This document shows positions 26,001 through 37,121 of a DNA stretch of 64,000 nt, one piece after another; positions within the stretch are counted from its first letter, which is position 1, and each line of letters opens with the position of its first letter. The notes below the pieces were generated by a model, which ran no database searches, was not told where the DNA came from, and saw nothing but the letters and a program-made list of their open reading frames with translations. The stretch is from Hydractinia symbiolongicarpus (lineage: Eukaryota; Cnidaria; Hydrozoa; Anthoathecata; Hydractiniidae). The stretch lies in contig NC_079885.1 in assembly GCF_029227915.1 (NCBI RefSeq), positions 22,197,001 to 22,261,000 of the forward strand, written 5' to 3'. Position numbers and translations under genes: made by a program.

Positions 26001-26671
26001 TTAAATAAACTAAAGGTTAAATTTTAAACCAGTTTTCTCTAAAAGCAGTCAAAATGGAATGTGTTCATAGATTTAACTAATGCTTGCATATATGGAAGTG
26101 AACAATGCAGAAAAATTGCATATTTTCTCTATTCTTTGCTAACAATGACGTGTAATTAGCGAAAATATGTGAAAATAAGCTTAAATTTTAGTTTCGTGTA
26201 ATATTCGTATAATTGCTCGGAATGTAGCCACACTAATGTGAGAAGGCATAATAATGTAGCAATATATACCGGTAAGCCCCTTAAGGCTTATAAAAAGATT
26301 TTTCAAATAAAGAATCTACAAGATTCAAATTATTCCAAAAAAAAATAGTTGCAATGGCATATTTTCTAAATAAAATTTCAGGAAAATTAAAGCTAAATAA
26401 AAGTTAGGAAAAGTAACAAAATATTAAGATGTAATTATAAGCACACTATCAGTTAAACAGGTGGTTGTGCCTCTCCCAACATTTTAGATGTGATTTTTTG
26501 TTTGATCATTGTACCTACTGCTGTGTACTTTATGACCTAGACCAAATGCTCTTAACTTTTGATTCCTTTAACAGTAATAAACATTTTACATGTAAGCAGG
26601 AGATGCCAATGTTTCTATAATGATAACCTCAAGTAAATTTTTTGTGATATAGATATAAAGTAAATTTTAAC
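20096..26671. other. 6.6-kb gap between copies B and C
   Basis: No array exon, relic or other gene could be recognised on either strand. The sequence is about 70% A/T with poly-T and poly-A runs and TTTG repeats near 25381-25410. Possible short open frames lack domains and partners. An unannotated non-coding transcript or distant regulatory DNA cannot be ruled out. Confidence 0.5.
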
Positions 26672-29600
26672 ATGGCTTCATATTCGTATCCTAACCAAAC
26701 TGGTATGCATAATACTACCGTTGTTACATCCATGCCTGCGCCCGCTGCTCCTATGATAATACCTGCTGCACCTCGGACCACAATGAATGTTTCTGCAATC
26801 CGTGGTCTTGGTGAGTGCAATTATTGACTATTTTTTATGTTGAGGCCAAGCTAACAAAAAATTACTGTTTGCTGTTTACTGTTACGTCATTCTTTTTTGA
26901 GGTTACTTTGTAAATATTAGTCTAAATGTCACACTCTTCCATTTTGTTACAAAAATAAAAGTCAGCAATGGAAAATGATAGTGAAAAATGATAGTGGAAG
27001 CATGGTAATTAAGACTTGTTTATTTTTTGGCTATTACAGCTGCGTTCAAAGGGTTTTAGTTAATATTTTTTATTACATAGGAATCACACAGATTGTAATT
27101 GGGTTTTTAACTCTTGCTCTTGGTATTGGTGCCACAGCTGGTTTCAGAAAAAATTACTGGTTGACAGATAGTGGTGCTGGTATATGGGGTGGTTTGTGGG
27201 TTCTAGTAACTGGCATCATTGGAGTTTGTTCTGCCTCCAAACCAGCTTCTGGAGGATTAAATGGAACCCACATGGCATTCTGTATCATCTCTACTGTGGT
27301 TGCTTTTATTGATGGTATTATCTTTGCAGTTGGTTTGGGGTATGATTGTATTAAATAATTGAGTTAAATAATCAGTTGTTGTAGAGTTCAATGATTTTAT
27401 GACTAAGTGTAAAAAAAGCTCCTGTTTCGTGTTTTAAGCTCTACCCAACCAAGAAAATCAAGGTTATCAATTTTTTGAAGAAAAAAAATTGTATATGGAG
27501 GATCTTTATGACGTCATCAAAGTATTTTGCATCAACTGTTTGCCTCCTTATTTAAATACTTGGCAAGCAATCTGAATGTGGGAATGCTATACTCTTGTAT
27601 ACTTACTTACTTCAAGGAAACTGTTTGTTGCACTAACATTATTGCCTTTCGTGAATGTTCTATTAAAGTCAATATGTAAATAAGAAAAAAAGTTTGCATT
27701 GGGGTATAGATTAATACTAGTTAAAAAGTAGTTGTTAAGTTATTTTCATCAATCTATTTTTTTATTTTTGTCCCAAAATTTAATAAAAGCAACAAAAAAT
27801 CTCTATAATAATACAATGAGTGTCCATGTTTCTGTAACAGGCATAGTGGATATGTTCATTTTTCTTTAAAGTAGCCAAAAAAAGTATGTCAATTAGCTGG
27901 AAATAATACTGCGGATTTACTTTGGTTACATCGCGTAATCAAAATCATGTAACTTGATTTGTGCAAATAATTTTTACACACTTACTCACACAAAATGAAA
28001 GATTCTTTGTGTTGCCAAAAGTGCAAGACGTGAAAAATTGTAAAGTGGCTAAAAAATCAAATTTGAAAAAGAAAATTCCAATTAAAGAAGTAGAACTAGA
28101 AAAGTGATATTAGAAAGTACGAGAAGTTATTGGGGTAAAAAGGGAGGAACTAGAAGTAGAAAAATAAAGTAAAAAAAGGAAAACAAAGGCTAGAGTTTTG
28201 AGTGGAGTGGAATTGAGAGAAAGTAATAACTTTGATAATTTTAAACATTTCAGTTTTTATGTCACTAAAACTATGTGTTATTTTTTATGGTGCACACTTA
28301 AAATTGTCAAGAAGAATCCCATTCCCAGAAAAAAGCTATTAAAGCCTAAATTCGTGAATATTTTACCGCGTTTTTTATAAAATAAAAAGCTGATATTATT
28401 TGTTTACATTTTTTCATATAATTAATATGTCCCCTGGTGCGTAACTAGTATATATATCCTAAAATTTAAAATCCTACACTAAGCTGTTAGTTGACTGCCA
28501 AACAAATTTGCCAGCAAAACAAAAAAAAAAAAGGTTTCTTTCACTGCAAAGGTCCTAATTTTTATATTACTATTAGTATTTGTATGTCTCTATATGAATG
28601 TGGGTTTTACTAAGCATAAATAGCTAACTAGCTATATACGTCTACCCAGAGCATAAGTAGCTAGCTATATATGTCTACCCAGAGCATAAATAGCTAGCTA
28701 TATATGTCTACCCGGAGCATAAATAGCTGGCTATATATGTCTACCTGGAGCATAAATAGCTAGCTACATACGTCTACCCAGAGCATAAATAGCTAGCTAT
28801 ATATGTCTACCTATTTTTAACTATATGCAACTGGGTTTCTTTAGCTACTGTAGCTAATATTAGCTTGAAGCTCCATGGATTAGCTAGCTTAGCTAGTTTA
28901 GTTATGCTGTTATTCCTCTTTTTTAGCTATTTTTAGGCAGGAAATATCTTGTAACAAGCCACAAAATATGCCCATCGAATATAACCTTCTCACGTTTCAT
29001 GCAAAATTCAGAAGGGAGCCACATTCAATATGACAAAAGGATCAATTTTTTTACAATTTTTGTGTGTGCTTTAATTGATGTTATTTTTTTATATTTGACA
29101 CCTGGAGAAACTTTTGTGAGCCAGCATTTAAATTACCAGGTTTGTTATTTTTACTAGGGTTAATACTTTTACAAAGGTTGCTGACATCTTCGGGTTTATG
29201 ACCTTTTTGATGTCAATTTTGATGGAAGAAAATTCACGTTTTTGTTTAGAATTTCACAAAATTTTGCAGGAATAAATATTTGCTGATGATAAAAAATTAC
29301 TGAACGTTTTGACTGAAACTTTTTTTTTGAGATTTTATGTTAAACGTTTGTAAAGAGAGATTAACAGAAATAATTTCTATTGCTATAATAGCCGTATTCT
29401 GACTGTCTCTGCGCAAGATGGCACCTCGAGTAGCGAGACATACAAAATGTGGTAAATAAAGGACAGGAGACTCTCACGGGTTAACAACTAGTCTCTTTAA
29501 TAATAGCCGTATTTTGTCTGTCTGTCTGCGGACCCCCTGCTGAGTTAGAAAAACGTGCTAAGGAAACACAAATATCAAATACGATATGTTTTTATCCACT

Positions 29601-31510
29601 TTGTTGCCACGGGTTAATTTAAAGGACGGGCGAACCCGTGGATTTTTCCACGAGCTAAATACAATAATAGTCTTCACCTTCCTTCCAATACACCTTTCAA
29701 GTTGTAGTTTTTACATTTTGTAATCAAATACTGTCTGCACTGAAATGACTGGTTTTTCTATCATTTGATGTGTTTCATACCCTTTTTGTAGAAAATTTTA
29801 TGGATGAAGACAATACAGAACATGCCATATTGAACTGTTTTTGTTGATTTGGATATGCTCCCTGGAAACAGTTCTGTTTTACATTGTGTGTAAATTTTTG
29901 TGACGAAGCACTGTATACAATGTTTTCTAAATAATGATTTTTGTGATTTGAAATTCACTAATTGTACATTGGTTTTTTTTACATTTCGGTTTAAAATCAT
30001 CACACAAACCATAAATAAATAATTTTGTGTGGTTAACCAGTTAATTTTTTCATTTTGTGTATTTTTTTTGTAGGAAAAGATGGTATGCAACCGAATAAAT
30101 GATTTCTCAAAATTTTAATTTCCAAACCATGACTTTTAGAATTTTGTGTGGTTAACCAGTTAATTTTTTCATTTTGTGTATTTTTTTTGTGGGAAAAGAT
30201 GGTATGCAACCGAATAAATGATTTCTCAAAATTTTAATTTCCAAACCATGACTTTTAGAATTTTGTGTGGTTAACCAGTTAATTTTTTCATTTTGTGTAT
30301 TTTTTTGTGGGAAAAGATGGTATGCAACCAAATAAATGATTTCTCAAAATTTTAATTTCCAAACCATGACTTTTAGATATTTTTACTTGAAAAGGTATGG
30401 AACAGAAGGGACGAACTAATAAATAATGTGGACTGTATGTGACCGTTAAGATTGTAACTTTTTATCAACAATTTTTTTCACCTTGCAAGCTGTTGTTTTT
30501 ATATTTTATGTAAGTTTATATGGGAAGATTTTCATTTGACATTTTGTGTAAAATTTTAAGAACTTTTTTGTTAAACTACGACTCACTTCTTGCAAACGTC
30601 ATTTTTGCATTTTCAGTTTTATTTTTTTTAGTAAAGGCCAGTATTTAATATAGTGAAATATTTTTTGATGCCATCAAAATTCAAATGATTTTTCCTATAT
30701 TGTTCTTTAACGTGGATTTTTCCACTGGGCTTCTCGACCAGTTATATTAATAATACTTTATGATATTCGTTACAATTATATGATTCTATACATTACTCCA
30801 ATCAGTGTTATCTCTGACTGTTGCATTCAATAGGTTTACACAATTTTAAACACTATTTTTTTAGTGCCAGAATTATATTATTAGGTAATTGTGATATATT
30901 TTTATAGAATCTACAACACCTGCTATGGATATTATGGATATTACAGATTTGATGACTATTATTATTATCGTTCCGATCGGTGGGCTTGTGCTCATCACCG
31001 TAGCTCTGGTATTGGTGTATATGCTTCTCTTGTGACTTTGATGGCAGCTGAATTTTTTGTAGCTCTTGTGGCTGCTATATACTGTTGCCAAGCAACCGGT
31101 GGTTGTTGTGGTGGACCAGTTAGCCAAGGTAATATGGGGACCTAATATTTGTTTTTAAAATTTGTGATATTTTATATTTAAGATTAAATTTTTATATACA
31201 TGCCTATATGTGTATTTCTTATTTTGTTTTTACCATCAATACAGGCGTTATTATTAATCAACAACCTCAATATCTTGTCACAAGCTCGACTGGTCAAACC
31301 ATGATGACATCATCTGGATATCCTGTAAGTTCAGGAGTAATGGCCCCTCCCCAGTATGGCTATCCCCAACAACAAATGGTAATGCAACCTGGCTACCCTC
31401 AGCAGCAAATGCAAGTCGGTGCCCAAGCCAACACTTCAGTTGCTTATTCATCCCAGTACCCACCCCAGGATACTCAAAAAGTTGCACCTCCACCCCCTTA
31501 CCAACAATAA
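26672..31510 (+). CDS. Copy C: MS4A/CD20-like tetraspan with PPxY tail
   Basis: Exons 26672-26810, 27081-27339, 30908-31128 and 31245-31510 join with phases 1, 2, 1 into 294 residues. The N-terminus (MASYSYPNQTGMHNTTVV...) is Ala/Pro-rich and ends MNVSAIRGLG. The membrane core has GITQIVIGFLTLALGIG, YWLTDSGAG, IWGGLW and IIFAVGLG. The loop between TM3 and TM4 runs from the Cys in IYNTC to the Cys in RWACAHH and is rich in Tyr and Asp. TM4 (GIGVYASLVTLMAAEFF...) ends YCCQATGGCCGG. The tail holds PQYGYPQQQM-type repeats and ends VAPPPPYQQ. Exon 2 differs from copy D at only about ten residues, so C and D are the youngest pair. Intron 2 is 3.6 kb and full of repeats. Confidence 0.87.
28614..28812. 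repeat. 33-bp minisatellite, six units (intron 2 of copy C)
   Basis: GCATAA begins units at 28614, 28651, 28684, 28717, 28750 and 28783, with a steady 33-base period after the first. Each unit carries AGCTAGCTATATATGTCTACC with few changes. Adjacent units abut with no spacers, so it is not a CRISPR array. Confidence 0.85.
29380..29665. repeat. Dispersed repeat fragments (intron 2 of copy C)
   Basis: ATAGCCGTATT followed by CTGTCTGTC-like sequence occurs twice (about 29388 and 29505), next to CCCGTGGATTTTTCCACG near 29635. The same phrases recur in the opposite orientation at 33886-34605 in intron 2 of copy D, and partly near 18500 and 57940. This is a dispersed element of unknown class, probably non-autonomous. 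Confidence 0.5.
30021..30376. repeat. 119-bp tandem triplication (intron 2 of copy C)
   Basis: Three copies of a 119-base unit begin at 30021, 30140 and 30259 with AATTTTGTGTGGTTAACC. They are nearly identical, differing at a handful of bases and in T-run length. The high identity points to a recent event. Confidence 0.9.
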
Positions 31511-32505
31511 GTCGAAATTCACTATTGATTGGCTTTATCACATGAAAGTGATTGTGTATTAATGGTTATAAGCCTAATCTTTGTAAACACATCTACATAT
31601 ATAAATTTTGTTAGTATATAATTTTCTTTGGATAACATTTTTTTTTTGACTCAGCAAACTTTAAGGAACTCAGTATAAAAAAAGAGCTTGGTAATGAAAT
31701 CAATTTTGAAAGAAGTGAGAATTATGTTGAGGATTTTTTGCGTTCTTCGTTAATTGTTTAATAGTTTTTTTTAATATCCTACTTATTTTTTTTATTGTGA
31801 TTATATTTAGTATTGTAAAGTATGTATCTAATCTGCACCTGGTTTGATTGAAGAAATTATGAAAACGCGTATATTTTTGTTATTTCCCACCACGTTTTGT
31901 TTATGCAAGAGGAAGTAACTCTTATCCAGTTTTGTGAAACTTCCTTTACTGGTTTGTATTACCTCTGGTAAATGTTGAAAGAATTTTTAAAATGATTTGT
32001 CGGAATTTTTTCTAATAAGATTGTTTTATTGTAGAAGAAATTTTTACAAGAAAGCAATTTTGTGGGTTTTCAAGTGTATTACAAAAGACCAAAAAACAAT
32101 TTCAGGTTTAATGTTGGCACTTTGCTTATTGTTTTTGTCACAAGGTATGTTTTGGGTAAAACGAATTACTGCAATTACCTTTCGGTTAAATCAATGTTAG
32201 CATAGAAAACGACACAATATTTGTTCTGTTTTGATATGAAAACTTACCTCCTATGTCTCACTCCAGAAATTTTTTTAACTGCGACATTATAAAAAAAATA
32301 TAAAAATTATTTAGACCTATAGGTTTCAATTTTTTAGTGCCTAAAATTAGCACCTTAACAACTCGACAGATTATTATTAAAAGTCACTTATAAAGAAATC
32401 ACAATAAATTAACCTTTTGGACAATAGGGCTAAATACTGTACTTTCCTATAGAGTCATATTTTAACCTTAATTATTTTTGACTTAAGCTCTTAATAATAA
32501 ACAAC
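31511..32505. other. Intergenic C-D
   Basis: 3' flank of C and promoter region of D. A/T-rich, no other gene. A poly-T run lies near 31640. Confidence 0.5.
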
Positions 32506-35500
32506 ATGACGTCTTATCCCAATCAAACTGGAATGCAGAATACTACAGTTGTCACATCAATGCCTATGCACGCTGCTCCTATGATAGTACCAGCTGCACC
32601 TCGAATGAATATTTCTGCAACTCGTGGTCTTGGTAGGCTCTTTTGATATTAAGTTAACTTTTTGTCTTGTCAGATTACATAATGTTAAAGGCATTGGTAT
32701 TTTTGCAATTTCTTTGAGTTTTTGTGCAAAAAAAAAACCTACTGACTTTAAGAAAATATATTTTATATATGTATATATAAAGAAATGATAAAGATATAAA
32801 AATTTTATAATTAGGAAAAATGGACTTTATTAAAGGCACACTCAAAGAAAGAACTACTATCAATGGAATGAGCTATTTTGATACGTTTCCAACTTTAACT
32901 TGGCATATTGATCAAGGGCAAGTCAATAAAGAAAAAATGATATAGTATAAGCTGTGCTAAGAGTTATGGACAATTTAAAGATTTACATACTGACAACGCT
33001 TTTTGTGATCAAATGTTTACTAAATCAAAATCTTTTTTTATTCTTCCTGATTTACATTTTAATGTTTTTGAGAAATTTAATTAAAGGACCGATTTTTATA
33101 AAAATGAAATATAAATGTGGATCTTTGTTCTTGTTTGTACTTATGTGCAGTCTTTTTCTGATTATATTTTTAGGTATTACACAGATTGTGATTGGGTTTT
33201 TAACTATTGCTCTTGGCATTGGTGCCACAGCTGGTTTTAAAAAGGATTACTGGTTGACAGATAGTGGTGCTGGTATATGGGGTGGTTTGTGGATTTCTGT
33301 AACTGGCATCATTGGAGTTTATTCTGCTTCCAATCCTGCTTCGGCAGGATTAAATGGAACCCATATGGCGTTTTGTATCATCTCCACTGTGGTTGCATTT
33401 GTTGATGGTATCATCTTTGCAGTTGGATTAGGGTATGATTCTACTAACCTATTTAATTCATCTGTACTAGTTGTGTGGCCCGTGGGGAAGTCCGCTGGAC
33501 AAAAGAACTCTGGAAAAAAAATTTACCTAAATTATTTAGCTGTTGTTTCCATGATGTTGAGTTTTAAACGCTGATCACATGGTCATGTATTTTTGATTTT
33601 TTGCAATTGTGGTTCACAGGTTGTTGGTGCATAAAGACTTATTATTACATTGTTAAACTTTGGTTTCTAAAACAGGTGGACTTGACGTAACATTGAGAAA
33701 GATTTTCTAAGGATGTCATCAACCCCTTTGTTTCTGAAACAGTTAGATTGGCCAATTTCTGGGGCAGCCCCTTGTTAAACACGCAAAAAGAAATGTCAGT
33801 TATCATTGTGCATTGATAATTGCAGAATCGGTTCAATATTTTGGGTTATACATAGGGTTACCATATTATTAGTAACTAGTCAATAAAGCCCGTGGAAAAA
33901 TCCACTCAGGCAGGATAAAATGAGAAAAAAGCCTAATTTGACTTTTGATGGCGTCAACAACCCATCCACAAAAATTAGAACTTTGTTTTTAGTATATGGT
34001 GGTGTGCTTTTGATGAGCGGTTAATAAAATATAAGGGTTTAAAAAAATTTGCTGACGTCAGCAATGACCCGTGAAAACCAAAAAAAATTTTTTTTTAAAT
34101 TTTTATACATGTTGCCTCCATCGTATAGATCTTAAAACGCTGATCAAGAAAATGTATAGGATCTTGTACTTTTGACAAACAGATGCAGAGATTTAGGGCT
34201 TGAATGTTTTTTTAATGACGTCAGTAACCCGTCCATTGCGAAACGGATTCGGTGGTCCAGGTTTGGAAAACTTTACGTTTGCTAAGTTACCCTTGTAACT
34301 AATTCGAATTCTCCTAAAATCTCTTAAATTTTTGCATGTCTTTTTCCTGCTTATGGAAAAAATCTCCTAAAAAAGCAGCTAAAATCCTCATAAGTTCTCC
34401 TATATATCCTAAAAACGTTCTTCTAAAATGAGCGGGAACCCTGTTAATATGCTTTCCTTTGACGTCAATATTGCTTTAGCGTCAAAGTTTGGTAATTTAC
34501 AGGACAAATTTATAGGCGATGTTTTGTAGACTTTATCAAAGAAATTTTATCCACTTTGCAAAAGGGAAAGACAGACAGAACTGGCGTATTATTATATAGA
34601 TTGTAGGTCCTATGACAAAAATCCAAAAAAGTAAAAATACATCCACTTATAAGAAGTTTCTCAGAAATTTTTCTAGCCATTGTGTATAATAATTAGAGCT
34701 TGAGACACTGATTAAACTAATGTATAGGATCGTTTAAATAACAGTAATATTGGGGATTTAAATTTTTTGATGTCGTCATCCATTGGTTAAGAATTAGGTA
34801 GGTGGAGCTAGTTTTGGGAGGGATGTTTATCAATTTTGGTCTAAGGTGCCTAGATTTTTGTGCATATATATTTCATGTGTGGAAAGCAAAGAAATCAAAC
34901 TTTGTAAACTTGTATAAATACATAATTAATTGTTTATGTGTCAAACTGTTAGTTATACCAAAAAATGATTTTGTTAGTTTAAACTTTGTCTTTTACAAAC
35001 AGTTGGTTTTTAACGATTGAAAACTTTTGTGGGAGTGGAATCGTATACTTTGTTCAGGGGGACTGTATACAATGTACTCATAAAAAACTTATTGTTGCAC
35101 ATTTAAATTTTACGCCTCGCAAACATTGATATTTGGCTTATCTTGTAAAGTTTTATGTGGAAATACAGTATGCTACATACAGCTGATTTTGTAGGTTTTC
35201 TTTTGTATCCTTTTTAGAATGTCAGTGGATGCCTCCAGTGACAGCATTAATTCCAGCATAGTCTTTTACCCTACACAACGCAATTTATCAAAAATTGTTC
35301 TAGACTGTATAATACTTTTTCAGCTATTATCATTGTGCCTATTGTCTTACTTATCGTTATAAGTATTTATAGTAATAAGTTGGCGCATCATTAACATTGA
35401 TTTAATGCACTTACTGTCAGTTGTTCTTCTTTTTAGAATCTACAACAACTGTCGATATAGACATTATTACAGTTATCGTTACTCTTGTGATGATCACCGT

Positions 35501-36093
35501 AGTGCTGGTATTGGTGTATATACTTCACTTGTGACTTTGATGGCAGCTGAATTTTTTGTGGCTATTGTGGCTGCTGTATACTGTTGCCAAGGTGGTTGTT
35601 GTGGTGGACCAGTTAGTCAAGGTAATCTAATGTTCTAATTTGTGTTTACAGAACGTGAAGACGGTAAAAACATAATTACAATGTAAATACATCCTTCCTT
35701 CCGTTTTTTGTTAATCTTTATCACCACCCTCTATCAGATAAGCATTTTCTTGTAAGGTTCTTCATAAAAGGCTTTTTTCCTTACGTAGGCGTTATCATTC
35801 AACAACAACCTCAATACCTTGTCACGAGCTCACATGGTCAAACTATGATGACATCTGGATATCCTGCAAGTTCAGGAGTAATGGTTGCTCCCCAATATGG
35901 CTATCCACAACAGCAAATGCAAGCTGCTGTTTATCAACAACAGCAAATGCAAGCTGGTGCTTATCCTCAACAGCAAATGGCAATGCAGCCTGGTTTCCAA
36001 GCTCCTGTTGCTAACACTTCAGTTGCGTATTCGAATCAGTACCCTACACAGGAGACTAAAAAGGTGGCCCCTCCACCTCCATACCAACAATAA
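32506..36093 (+). CDS. Copy D: MS4A/CD20-like tetraspan with PPxY tail
   Basis: Exons 32506-32632, 33174-33432, 35437-35621 and 35789-36093 join with phases 1, 2, 1 into 291 residues. The N-terminus (MTSYPNQTGMQNTTVVTSM) parallels copy C and ends MNISATRGLG. The core reads GITQIVIGFLTIALGIG, YWLTDSGAG, IWGGLW and IIFAVGLG. The loop from IYNNC to the Cys in YRYSCDDHRSAG is the shortest of the C/D type. TM4 matches C and is followed by YCCQGGCCGG, so a three-residue piece is missing relative to C. The tail has three QQQMQA-type repeats and ends VAPPPPYQQ. An AATAAA overlaps the stop codon and another lies near 36190. Intron 2 carries the dispersed repeat seen in copy C, in reverse. Confidence 0.87.
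33880..34610. repeat. Dispersed repeat (intron 2 of copy D)
   Basis: The segment opens with CCCGTGGAAAAATCCAC and closes with AAAGACAGACAGAA, then GGCGTATTATTATATAG. Inside, the pattern 'gacgtcagNaacccgt' recurs (near 34051, 34215 and, as gatggcgtcaacaaccca, 33947). These phrases are shared, reversed, with 29380-29665. No coding potential. Class unknown. Confidence 0.5.
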
Positions 36094-37121
36094 ATATCAA
36101 TTGATAATCGACAGTTTCTTATCTTAGATAAACAAATTTTCTGTATATTTTAATATTGGTTTTATATTTTATTATAAGTGGGGTATCTTAAATAAAAATG
36201 ATAACATTTTAGTAACTGGGAGTGTTTTGGATAAATGATGAATTATCTAGAAATCAGAAAGGATTACCACTGTCAACACATGTTTAAACGGTTGCAATCA
36301 TTTTATATTTTCTGACTTGAGACAGAAGTATCTCTATATATTGGACAACTACCCTTCATTAGAGATATTTACTCCATTTATTGCTCGATTTTCTTGTTTT
36401 ATAGTAATAGGTGTATGGTATATATATTTAACTATTTATTTGTATTTGGAAAAAAATAATGGTGTTTTTTTTTGCTGGTGTTTTTATTGTTTGTTTTTAT
36501 TCGAAGATATCAACTATGAAAAGCAGTATTAAGAAAGAAAGAAAAACAGGGAGTTGGAAGATGTTTTATAATAGTTTTCAGAATCTGTGAATCTAATTTT
36601 TACTCTAAAGTAAATCCAGTGTAACTGTTTGCTTATAATAAAACTTTTGCAATAAGTAATAGGAAATCAAGAATAAATGTCAGATTTTCTCTTTCTGTAT
36701 TGTCATCAAGATTTTGCAACTGTAATGTTGTGTGTTGACTTTGGGCCTGCAATAGGCTGTTGTTTGGATACTACTAAACTTAATGCTTCCTATACCATTT
36801 AAGTGCGTCTGTTTGGTTATGGATTTTAAAGCTGAATGCACACCATGGTACGTTTAATTCTTAGATTTCTGAGCTAAAAGTAATTTTTTATAAGAATATA
36901 AACTTAATTTTTTACTTATAAGTCAAGTGAAATAAAATTTTTATTTAATAATATTAATAACTGTTTTATTGTTGTTGTTTTCCAACTAAAAATATGAACA
37001 GATATTTTATTTACGTTTAATTTTCTTGGCCGTGAAAAAAGGTTTTCTTAAAGCACGATGTGTAAATGTTGCGTTGTAATTCAGAAAAAATATACAATTT
37101 GAAAGGTGTCTATTTTACATT
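36094..37121. other. Intergenic D-E
   Basis: A/T-rich flank. No exon beyond those of D and E is recognisable; a run of open frame near 36317-36532 is hydrophobic but has no family signature or splice context. Confidence 0.5.

Noticed and set aside
26629-26820. Minus-strand frame over exon 1 of copy C
   Set aside because: Shadow of a coding exon on the other strand, with no conserved counterpart opposite the exon 1 of copy D.
28614-28812. Regular repeats as a CRISPR array
   Set aside because: The 33-base units abut directly without spacers, and the host is clearly a eukaryote.
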